Shown piece by piece: positions 6,311 to 11,530 of a stretch of 11,530 nt of DNA. Both the position numbers and the translations under genes were made by a program. The stretch is from the NCBI GenBank assembly GCA_965651255.1, contig CBFGRU010000084.1, positions 1-11,530 on the forward strand, read 5' to 3'. The DNA is from CBFGRU01 sp965651255. Lineage in GTDB: Bacteria; Planctomycetota; Phycisphaerae; Phycisphaerales; SM1A02. The notes beneath the pieces were generated by a model. That model was not told where the DNA came from. It was given only the letters and a program-made list of their open reading frames with translations, and ran no database searches. Position 1 is the stretch's first letter, and each line of letters begins with the position of its first letter.

Positions 6311-7053
6311 GCACGCCGCGCGAGAAATCGCTTGATGTGATGAGTCAGCACACGGTGCTGCAACGCGATCTTCCCGTTGCCGAGACGTTTACGAGCATCC
6401 AGGGTGAGGGCGCGCTGGCCGGTGTGCCGTCTTACTTCCTCCGCACCAGCGGATGCAATCTGCGGTGTGTGTGGTGTGATACCCCCTACGCAAGCTGGAA
6501 CCCGGAAGGTGAGCTGCGCACCGTTGAAGACATTACCAACGAGATTCGTTCCAGCGGCGTTCGGCACATCGTCCTGACCGGCGGCGAACCGATGATCTTT
6601 CCGCAGCTCCTGCTGCTATCGCAACGGCTGCGCGATGATGGGTTTCACCAGACCATTGAGACGGCCGGAACGGTGTTTCGCGAACTGCCGATTGATCTGA
6701 TGAGTATCAGTCCGAAACTGGCGAACTCAACCCCCGGCGCTGCGCATGGCGGTTGGTCGGCGCGGCATGAAGACCGCCGACTGAACTACCCGGTGTTGCA
6801 GCAGTTGATTGACCAGTATCCGAACCGCCAATTCAAGTTTGTCGTGCAGGGGAAAGCCGACCTCGCGGAGATTGAATCAATCCTCAATCGACTCACCGGG
6901 TGGAAGAACGAGGAGATCTTCCTCATGCCCGAAGGCGTCGCCGCGCCAGCGCCCGAATTGAAGGACTTCGTGATCGAAATGTGCATCGCGCGAAACTGGC
7001 GTTACGGCCACCGACTGCACATCGAGTTGTTCGGCAACACCCGCGGGACATGA
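6307..7053 (+). CDS. queE: 7-carboxy-7-deazaguanine synthase (radical SAM)
   Basis: QueE rearranges 6-carboxytetrahydropterin into 7-carboxy-7-deazaguanine, the substrate of QueC; gene order is the reverse of pathway order. The 248-residue product has FTSIQGEG (28-35), the radical-SAM cluster motif CNLRCVWC (Cys50, Cys54, Cys57: CX3CX2C), TGGEP (91-95), ISPKLAN (134-140) and a C-terminal HIELFGNTRG. The ATG at 6307 overlaps the queC stop; there is no strong Shine-Dalgarno sequence, so translation probably depends on coupling. An internal Met12 (6340) would remove a short non-conserved N-terminus and is a second possible start. Some QueE proteins have a longer insertion between the first two cluster cysteines; this one has the simple CX3CX2C form. 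It converges on the DCC gene with 24 bases between stops and no visible terminator. Confidence 0.95.
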   Translation: MSTPREKSLDVMSQHTVLQRDLPVAETFTSIQGEGALAGVPSYFLRTSGCNLRCVWCDTPYASWNPEGELRTVEDITNEIRSSGVRHIVLTGGEPMIFPQLLLLSQRLRDDGFHQTIETAGTVFRELPIDLMSISPKLANSTPGAAHGGWSARHEDRRLNYPVLQQLIDQYPNRQFKFVVQGKADLAEIESILNRLTGWKNEEIFLMPEGVAAPAPELKDFVIEMCIARNWRYGHRLHIELFGNTRGT

Positions 7054-7077
7054 GGCCGACCAACGGCGAGTCAACGG

Positions 7078-7470
7078 TCAGATCGAACAGGATTCATCGG
7101 TGCATCGCGTGCGGCGTCGGGCAATCTGCCGGTAGATCGCTTCGCAGAGTTGGCGCAGTCCGGGCAGATAGTACAACGCGGCAATCGGCCTGATCCATGG
7201 TCGTGTCATGAGCGCGCGAACACCGGCCTCAAAGGCGCGATAGACTCGTCCATCGGGGGTGACAAAGTGCATCGCATGCATGCAGTCATCGAGCGTGATC
7301 GACGGGTAAGGTTCGAGCGCGCCGGGCAGATTGAAATCGACGGGCGTGACCGCGCCGGGTTTCGTCCACTTCAGCAGGCGGGCAGAAGTACGTCGACAGA
7401 ACGGACACGCGCCGTCATACAGCAGAGCGGAGCGCGGCGCGTGTTCATCGGGTGTCGGTGGGGCAGGCAC
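7078..7470 (-). CDS. DCC-family (DUF393) thiol protein
   Basis: The 130-residue product carries the family signature near its N-terminus: LLYDGACPFCRR, with Asp19 and the CXXC pair Cys22/Cys25. It also has the downstream block DDCMHAMHFVTPDGRVYRAFEAG (61-83) and YYLPGLRQLCEAIYRQIARRR (100-120). The family has a thioredoxin-like fold and is called a putative thiol-disulfide oxidoreductase, but no substrate is established. There is no signal peptide, so it is probably cytosolic. Two extra Cys near the end (123, 128) are common in homologues. The start is GTG at 7470, 6 bases after a consensus TATAAT. The frame stays open upstream to 7710, but that part overlaps the lipoprotein gene and lacks homology. 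The promoter separates it from the nadB-lipoprotein unit upstream. Confidence 0.85.
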   Translation of the reverse strand: MPAPPTPDEHAPRSALLYDGACPFCRRTSARLLKWTKPGAVTPVDFNLPGALEPYPSITLDDCMHAMHFVTPDGRVYRAFEAGVRALMTRPWIRPIAALYYLPGLRQLCEAIYRQIARRRTRCTDESCSI

Positions 7471-7476
7471 ATCAGC

Positions 7477-7482
7477 ATTATA
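7477..7482 (-). promoter_or_regulatory. DCC-gene -10 box (perfect TATAAT), 6 bases before a GTG start
   Basis: On the minus strand TATAAT (7482-7477) is followed by GCTGAT and GTG at 7470. A perfect consensus hexamer in GC-rich DNA, exactly where a leaderless GTG start needs it, supports both promoter and start. The best -35 at 17 bases, TGCGTT, is poor. Confidence 0.6.
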
Positions 7483-7511
7483 CGGCTCGCGCGCTGGCGA
7501 ACGCAGATGCA

Positions 7512-8132
7512 CTACCGTGCCATGACGAGCTTCAGGCCGTACCCCTCGTAAATCAGATCGAGAATCGTAAACTCGAACTGACTGCCGATCGTCGGATGAA
7601 ATTCGAGGCGCATCGCCTTCCCCTGCTGGCGAATGATCACCTCCGGTGAGCGAATGCTGGCCGATAGGCGATTGAGCATCGGGTACAGTTCGTTGCGGTT
7701 CCGCTCGCACCAGCTTCGAAACTCAGCCAGTCCGACTTCTTCATCGTCGTAGGCGGCCTTGGTCTCCGCCGCGAGCAGTTCATCCCAGATGAGTTCATAA
7801 TCTTCATCAAGCAGGCACTGCTGAAGGTGCAGAATGACATGTTCAGGCAGAATCGCACTCAGTCGGGTCTTGCCTTCTTCATCCTGCTGCCGGAGATCGG
7901 CGCTCGTCGCCGCTGATTTGGTCTGTTCCCTGACGCCGTCCGGACGATCGAACCGAACGACAACGCGCGTGCCGTCTTCATCGATGTACTCGCCCTCGGT
8001 CACACCTGCCTCCGCGTAGTACATCGGCACATGGCGATAGACCGTGCGTTGCGTCTGGCACGACGTCATCACAATCGACCCGATGACCAGCGCGCCCAGC
8101 AGCGCGGGAGATGGCAGGCGATGATGCTTCAT
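7512..8132 (-). CDS. Putative lipoprotein of unknown function, coupled to nadB
   Basis: I do not recognise this 206-residue protein. Its N-terminus (MKHHR, hydrophobic 10-22, then VMTSCQ) looks like a lipoprotein signal peptide with Cys25 as the lipidated residue; Met at -3 is unusual for a lipobox. The mature part has an early YYAEAGVTEGEYIDEDGTRVVVRF segment (38-61) and a polar stretch. An acidic helical region follows (LLDEDYELIWDELLAAETKAAYDDEE) with SWCERNRNELYPML after it. The end is beta-rich (FEFTILDLIYEGYGLKLVMAR). The ATG overlaps the nadB stop (ATGA), and AAGGAG lies 10 bases upstream at 8143-8148, so start and coupling are secure. The partner gene being a cytosolic NAD-synthesis enzyme gives no functional clue. 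The next gene downstream (DCC) has its own promoter. Confidence 0.78.
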   Translation of the reverse strand: MKHHRLPSPALLGALVIGSIVMTSCQTQRTVYRHVPMYYAEAGVTEGEYIDEDGTRVVVRFDRPDGVREQTKSAATSADLRQQDEEGKTRLSAILPEHVILHLQQCLLDEDYELIWDELLAAETKAAYDDEEVGLAEFRSWCERNRNELYPMLNRLSASIRSPEVIIRQQGKAMRLEFHPTIGSQFEFTILDLIYEGYGLKLVMAR

Positions 8133-9820
8133 GTCGATGCTGCTCCTTCATGGCGCAACGGGCGGTCGATCGGTTCGGGCTGTCCTCGTTGCCAGCGTTC
8201 GTGAACGAGAAAGGCATCGTGTGACTGCGGATGATCCAGCCGCAAGTGAACTCCGCGTGTCTCTTCACGCCACAGTGCAGCGCGGGTGATCAACGCGCCG
8301 ACGGTCAGGAGATTCTGCGTTTCCCAGCCGCGCGGATCGTCAAAGATCTTGTCCATCACATAGCGACCCCAGAACCGAAACATATCCAGCGCATCGCTGA
8401 GTTTGCGGCCGGTTCGCTCGATGCCGACATTCCGCCACATCGCCGAACGCAGACTCGAACGCACATCGGTCAGGTCCAGCTCGCCGCGCGCCGAGGGTCG
8501 AATATCGCTGATGATGGGAATGCTACGACCGCTTCGGTTGTGAGTCATGCTGGCCGCGGCCTCTCCGCATCGTCGTCCGAAGACCAGCCCCTCCAGCAGA
8601 CTGTTGCTCGCAAGACGGTTCGCGCCATGCACGCCCGTGCACGCGGCCTCGCCGCACGCAAACAGGCCCGCCAGGTTGGTTCGACCGTCATGGTCGGTCT
8701 GCACACCGCCGATCGTGTAATGCGCTGATGGATGCACCGGGATGAGCGATCGCAGCGGGTCAATCTCGAAGGATCGCAACTGCTGCGCGATGCCGGGAAA
8801 CCGGCGTATGAACGACTCACCGAGGTGCCGTACATCCAGGTACACGCATTGCGCGGGCGTTCGCGACAGTTCGCGCGAAATCGCCTGACTCACCACATCG
8901 CGCGGCGCGAGCTCTGCCATCTCGTGGTACTCGGGCATGAACCGTCGTCCGTCCCGATCGACGAGATACGCGCCTTCACCGCGCACCGCTTCGGAGATGA
9001 GCGAGCGGGTGGCACCAGCAATGTATAGCGTCGTCGGGTGAAACTGCACAAACGCCATGTCGGCCAGCGTTGCGCCGGCGCGATAGGCCATGGCGAGACC
9101 ATCGCCGGTGACGACGCGCGGGTTCGTCGTTTCGCGGTAGACCTGGCCTGCGCCGCCGCTGGCGAGAATCGTGGCGCTCGCCCAGATAATCTGCAGGCCG
9201 TAGCGCGGATGATGCGTAATCGCGCCCAGCACCCGCGCTTCGCCCGTTGGCCCGTTCATGAACTCGCGCGAGTCTTCACCGCTCGTCAGCAGATCAAGCG
9301 CAAAGCAATTCTCAAAGAGTCGCACATTTTCCAGCGCGCCGAGTCTGGCGGACAGACATTGAAGCAGCGCCGTGCCGGTGGCATCGCCATCGGTGTGAAC
9401 AATGCGGTGGTGGCGATGCCCACCCTCGCGGCCGAGTTCCAGTGCGCCGTCGGCGGTTCGATCCAGCCGCATGCCCCAGTCGATCAACTCGCGAATGCGC
9501 GCCGGACCGTCTTCCACAAGCAGTCGCACGGCCTCTTCATCACACAACCCCGCGCCCGCGGTCAGCGTGTCCTGCACGTGCGATTCGGATGAATCATCGG
9601 CGGCCAACACCGCGGCGATGCCGCCCTGCGCCCATGCGGTTGAGCCGATGTCGTACGTGTCCTTCGCCAGCACGATGACATCGCCGTGTTTCGCGGCTTC
9701 GATGGCTGCGCGAAGACCCGCCACGCCCGAACCGATCACCAGCGTATCGGTGAACACCTGCGGCAGCAGGAGCGAACGGAACGGAATCAGGTAGCGACGA
9801 TGGTCGAACGATTCCTGCAT
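8129..9820 (-). CDS. nadB: L-aspartate oxidase
   Basis: NadB oxidises L-aspartate to iminoaspartate with FAD, the first step of de novo NAD synthesis; NadA then makes quinolinate. From the ATG at 9820 the protein has 563 residues. It shows the FAD GSGVAGL motif (30-36), STAWAQGGIAA (60-70), REGGHRHHRIVH (131-142) and QFHPT (259-263). SEAVRGEGAYL (276-286), SAHYTIGGV (365-373) and TGVHGANRLASNSLLEG (395-411) follow, then the helical C-terminal domain of the succinate dehydrogenase/fumarate reductase flavoprotein superfamily. The HGANRLASNSLLEG block and SAHYTIGG fit NadB better than SdhA or FrdA. Another in-frame ATG at 9832 adds four residues, but its A and T are the last two bases of a TACGAT box, so 9820 (10 bases after it) is preferred. 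No nadA or nadC is nearby. It is coupled to the following lipoprotein gene. Confidence 0.95.
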   Translation of the reverse strand: MQESFDHRRYLIPFRSLLLPQVFTDTLVIGSGVAGLRAAIEAAKHGDVIVLAKDTYDIGSTAWAQGGIAAVLAADDSSESHVQDTLTAGAGLCDEEAVRLLVEDGPARIRELIDWGMRLDRTADGALELGREGGHRHHRIVHTDGDATGTALLQCLSARLGALENVRLFENCFALDLLTSGEDSREFMNGPTGEARVLGAITHHPRYGLQIIWASATILASGGAGQVYRETTNPRVVTGDGLAMAYRAGATLADMAFVQFHPTTLYIAGATRSLISEAVRGEGAYLVDRDGRRFMPEYHEMAELAPRDVVSQAISRELSRTPAQCVYLDVRHLGESFIRRFPGIAQQLRSFEIDPLRSLIPVHPSAHYTIGGVQTDHDGRTNLAGLFACGEAACTGVHGANRLASNSLLEGLVFGRRCGEAAASMTHNRSGRSIPIISDIRPSARGELDLTDVRSSLRSAMWRNVGIERTGRKLSDALDMFRFWGRYVMDKIFDDPRGWETQNLLTVGALITRAALWREETRGVHLRLDHPQSHDAFLVHERWQRGQPEPIDRPLRHEGAAST

Positions 9821-9830
9821 CGCAGTGTCC

Positions 9831-9836
9831 ATCGTA
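9831..9836 (-). promoter_or_regulatory. nadB -10 box (TACGAT) overlapping an alternative ATG
   Basis: On the minus strand TACGAT occupies 9836-9831. The next G makes an in-frame ATG (9832), and a second ATG lies 10 bases beyond the box at 9820. If the hexamer is the real -10, the first ATG is not transcribed and 9820 is the start. No -35 seen. Confidence 0.4.
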
Positions 9837-9867
9837 CGGGTGGGCGCACACGATCCGGGCCAAGAAA

Positions 9868-11118
9868 TCAGCGATTCGGTCGGCTCGGCGTCTCCGCCGG
9901 AGCGGGTTCACTCAGCGGGGCGACGAAATCCGCCAGCCACAACTGACTTTCACCATCCACACCGCGCTGGCTCGTCCAGAGCATCAACGTTCCATCCCGA
10001 TTGAACACGGGCAGCACATCCGCTCGGTCGGCATGGGTGATGCGGCGCTTGCGCGTGCCGTAGCGAATCGTGCCGTTCGATCCTTCGCCGTATCCGGGAT
10101 CGGCATCGATCATGAAGACTTCATAATTGTGATGGCTGACTTCACTGGTGGCGTACACCAGCGCGCGACCCGTCGGGTGCCAGAACGGACACCAGTTCAC
10201 ATCATCGTTGTCGGTCAGTTGATATTCACGCTGCACGCCGATGACTTCGCCCCGCTGATTGAACGCGAGATCGGCGATGTAGAGCTGCAGCAGGTGATTG
10301 CCCGCCCGGTCGGACCGGTAGCAGATGCGTTTGCCATCGGGCGAGAAGAACGGCCCGCCGTCATACCCCGCAGCGGAGACGATGTTCGTCTTGCGCTTCG
10401 TCTCCATGTCATACACGAAGAGGTCGCCCCGATTCGACTCCAGCGAGCAGTACACGATGTAACGCCCATCGGGGCTGATCGCACACTCCGCGATGTAATG
10501 TTCATCACTCCCGACCAGCACCTCCAGCGACTTCGCGGTGCCGTCGGCCTTGTCGAGCTGCACCCGCACGATGTTCATCTCCGGCGGGAACATCCAGCGA
10601 TATCGCCCACTGCCGCGGTCGTAGCCGGGCGGGGTGCTTTCGGTCGGGTTCACGATCGTTGAACCGAAGATGACGATGTTCGGATCTTTCGGATGGAACC
10701 AGCCGCAGGTATTGGCCGAGCCCCTGGGGCTGATCCGCCGATAGTTCGCCAGGTGCGTGATGCGCCCCTGGTCGTTGCGCACGACATCGGCGATGAACAT
10801 CGCGTAGAACTCATCCGCGGCCTCGCCCAGCTTGGGCCGCTCGATCGCCTGAAAAATGATCCGCTGATCATCCGGCGAGAAATACGCTTCGCCGGCCTTG
10901 ACGAAACGATCAGCGAACGTCAGTTGCACGTGATTGGCCAGGACGCCCTTTTCCGCCTCGCGCCAGTTGATGGCCTCGACCGGTTCGAGCGGGCCGATCG
11001 GCGGGGGCCGCAGCGCCAGATTGCTCTCCGCCGAAGCGAGGGGCGATTCAGCAGTGCCCAGTGCGCCGAGGGCGGTCAGCGTGAGGGCGGCGAAGGCAAA
11101 CACAACGGGCTTGGTCAT
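9868..11118 (-). CDS. Secreted PD40/TolB-like beta-propeller protein
   Basis: This 416-residue protein begins with a Sec-type signal peptide (short basic MTK, hydrophobic 5-20, likely cleavage after GTA or at ASA), so it is probably periplasmic or exported. I count six PD40-type strands, each aromatic or hydrophobic, then (S/H)P(D)x(G)xxxxx(Y/F): SPDDQRIIF (81), HPKDPNIVIF (142), SPDGRYIVY (215), SPDGKRICY (259), HPTGRALVY (314) and NRDGTLMLW (373). This suggests a six-bladed propeller like the C-terminal half of TolB. It lacks TolB's N-terminal domain, and no tol or pal genes are near, so it should not be called tolB. A Pro-rich tail ends the protein. PD40 propellers usually bind proteins or glycans; no catalytic residue set is evident. 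The start at 11118 has only a weak GGA upstream. nadB follows after 47 bases with its own promoter. Confidence 0.8.
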   Translation of the reverse strand: MTKPVVFAFAALTLTALGALGTAESPLASAESNLALRPPPIGPLEPVEAINWREAEKGVLANHVQLTFADRFVKAGEAYFSPDDQRIIFQAIERPKLGEAADEFYAMFIADVVRNDQGRITHLANYRRISPRGSANTCGWFHPKDPNIVIFGSTIVNPTESTPPGYDRGSGRYRWMFPPEMNIVRVQLDKADGTAKSLEVLVGSDEHYIAECAISPDGRYIVYCSLESNRGDLFVYDMETKRKTNIVSAAGYDGGPFFSPDGKRICYRSDRAGNHLLQLYIADLAFNQRGEVIGVQREYQLTDNDDVNWCPFWHPTGRALVYATSEVSHHNYEVFMIDADPGYGEGSNGTIRYGTRKRRITHADRADVLPVFNRDGTLMLWTSQRGVDGESQLWLADFVAPLSEPAPAETPSRPNR

Positions 11119-11176
11119 GATGCGGGTTCCGAATGCGCCGATTCAACAGCGCGGTGTCAGTGGTGGGTGGGGCGAA

Positions 11177-11182
11177 ATCATA
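11177..11182 (-). promoter_or_regulatory. Possible -10 box (TATGAT) for the PD40-protein gene
   Basis: On the minus strand TATGAT (11182-11177) lies 58 bases before the ATG at 11118, giving a leader of about 50 bases. This differs from the close spacing at other genes. No Shine-Dalgarno of strength precedes the ATG, and no -35 is clear, so either the start or the promoter may be elsewhere. Confidence 0.3.
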
Positions 11183-11340
11183 GGTCGCGCCCGGCGTGTG
11201 GACAGGTCGATCGCCGCCATCGCCGGGCAGGATCACAACTCCACCGGCACGGCCAACAGTGCCATCAGCCGCCTCTTCGGCATCGACGACAACTCCAGCG
11301 ACTCCACCGCCACGTTCGCCGTCAGATGCCGCCGCTTCTT

Positions 11341-11380
11341 CAGCCGGCCGCCGGTGATGCGGTTCGGTCCGTGCCGGCTG
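11341..11380. repeat. 8-bp inverted repeat CAGCCGGC / GCCGGCTG
   Basis: CAGCCGGC (11341-11348) and GCCGGCTG (11373-11380) are exact reverse complements with a 24-base interval. The right arm is followed after one base by the next inverted repeat, which makes a compact structured stretch. Confidence 0.5.
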
Positions 11381-11381
11381 C

Positions 11382-11409
11382 CACACATCACTCCGAAGGA
11401 TGATGTGTG
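11382..11409. repeat. Strong inverted repeat CACACATCA / TGATGTGTG
   Basis: The 9-bp arms (11382-11390 and 11401-11409) are perfect. Inside, after one bulged C, TCC pairs with GGA around a GAA loop, giving a 12-bp hairpin with one bulge on either strand. No T-tract follows on either strand, so it is not a standard intrinsic terminator. Its right arm is shared with a second possible hairpin. Confidence 0.6.
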
Positions 11410-11430
11410 CCGTCGCGCGGTGACGCACAC
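11405..11430. repeat. Competing inverted repeat GTGTG-CGTC / GACG-CACAC
   Basis: GTGTG (11405-11409) can pair with CACAC (11426-11430), and CGTC (11411-11414) with GACG (11422-11425), with C11410 bulged. It uses the same GTGTG as the preceding hairpin, so the two structures exclude each other. Confidence 0.45.
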
Positions 11431-11505
11431 GAAACGACCCTTGCACAGAGCACCCTTCCGGGGGGCGGGATGCGATGTGATTCTATGAAGCAAGCCTCCC
11501 TGGTG

Positions 11506-11511
11506 TAGGCT
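11506..11511 (+). promoter_or_regulatory. -10-like hexamer TAGGCT, 7 bases before the ATG at the window edge
   Basis: TAGGCT (11506-11511), CGGGGTC, then ATG at 11519. The geometry matches the thiE promoter, which supports a leaderless gene starting at 11519. The hexamer itself is a weak -10. Confidence 0.3.
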
Positions 11512-11518
11512 CGGGGTC

Positions 11519-11530
11519 ATGTTTCAGCCC
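11519..11530 (+). CDS. Probable start of a gene running off the window
   Basis: Only ATG TTT CAG CC is present, so no product can be suggested. The call rests on the TAGGCT hexamer 7 bases upstream, the same arrangement as at other starts in the window, and on the lack of any stop in the few bases seen. Confidence 0.3.

Larger units (their letters stand above)
11183..11505. other. Stretch of about 320 bases without a recognised gene
   Basis: This lies between the divergent starts of the PD40-protein gene and the gene at the window edge. It is GC-rich and holds three inverted repeats near 11341-11430. A minus-strand frame (from ATG 11388 to the stop at 11233) has G or C at nearly every third codon position and reads a basic product containing LKKRRHLTANVAVESLE. 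An overlapping plus-strand frame is equally GC3-rich, so codon use alone cannot choose between them. I recognise neither product and would not call a gene. Confidence 0.4.

Noticed and set aside
7054..7077. Intrinsic terminator between convergent queE and the DCC gene
   Set aside because: Only 24 bases with a direct repeat of CAACGG; no stem or T-run.
7471..7710. Upstream extension of the DCC reading frame
   Set aside because: Overlaps the lipoprotein gene, and the consensus -10 lies inside it; homology begins after GTG 7470.
9868..11118. Calling the PD40 protein TolB
   Set aside because: No TolB N-terminal domain and no tol or pal neighbours; only the propeller repeats are shared.
1..11530. 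CRISPR arrays, tRNA or rRNA genes, transposases, phage or defence genes
   Set aside because: No regularly spaced direct repeats, no tRNA T-loop in a foldable context, and every confidently read gene is housekeeping or a small hypothetical.

Overview
The window is about 11.5 kb of gene-dense, GC-rich bacterial chromosome made mostly of housekeeping and cofactor-biosynthesis genes. I see no insertion sequence, phage gene, CRISPR array, tRNA or rRNA. The ThiD2-ThiE fusion, the phosphatase-RpiB pair, the secreted PD40 propeller protein and the style of the small DCC and PilZ proteins suggest a Planctomycetota bacterium, possibly class Phycisphaerae. That placement is inference from gene style; no marker gene proves it.

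Layout. Positions 1-631 (+) hold the end of a low-molecular-weight protein phosphatase gene, overlapped by rpiB (ribose-5-phosphate isomerase B). pepA (leucyl aminopeptidase, -) converges on rpiB and diverges from thiE (+, thiamine-phosphate synthase with an N-terminal ThiD2 domain). The minus-strand block 3338-5456 reads lipA (lipoyl synthase), a PilZ-domain protein and a small two-helix membrane protein. Divergent from lipA is a coupled plus-strand pair, queC-queE, making the 7-deazaguanine precursor of queuosine. The rest, 7078-11118, is on the minus strand: a secreted six-repeat PD40 propeller protein, nadB (L-aspartate oxidase), a putative lipoprotein translationally coupled to nadB, and a DCC-family (DUF393) thiol protein that converges on queE. 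The last 400 bases carry no gene I can name. They hold an overlapping set of inverted repeats, then a promoter-like hexamer and an ATG that probably opens another plus-strand gene.

How the genes work together. Four biosynthetic routes meet here: thiamine, lipoate, queuosine precursor and the aspartate route to NAD. LipA and QueE are both radical-SAM iron-sulfur enzymes. I see no sign of common regulation.

The most interesting signal is how genes start. Seven of the ten starts that are not translationally coupled to an overlapping gene have a -10-like hexamer TAnnnT (TACGAT three times, TATGAT, TATAAT, TAGACT, TAGGCT) ending only 6-10 bases before the start codon, with no Shine-Dalgarno sequence. 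That geometry predicts leaderless mRNAs. Translationally coupled genes and pepA use other signals, pepA a Shine-Dalgarno sequence. I did not find a convincing new multi-gene system; this promoter pattern and the unexplained 11.2-11.5 kb region are the leads I would follow.
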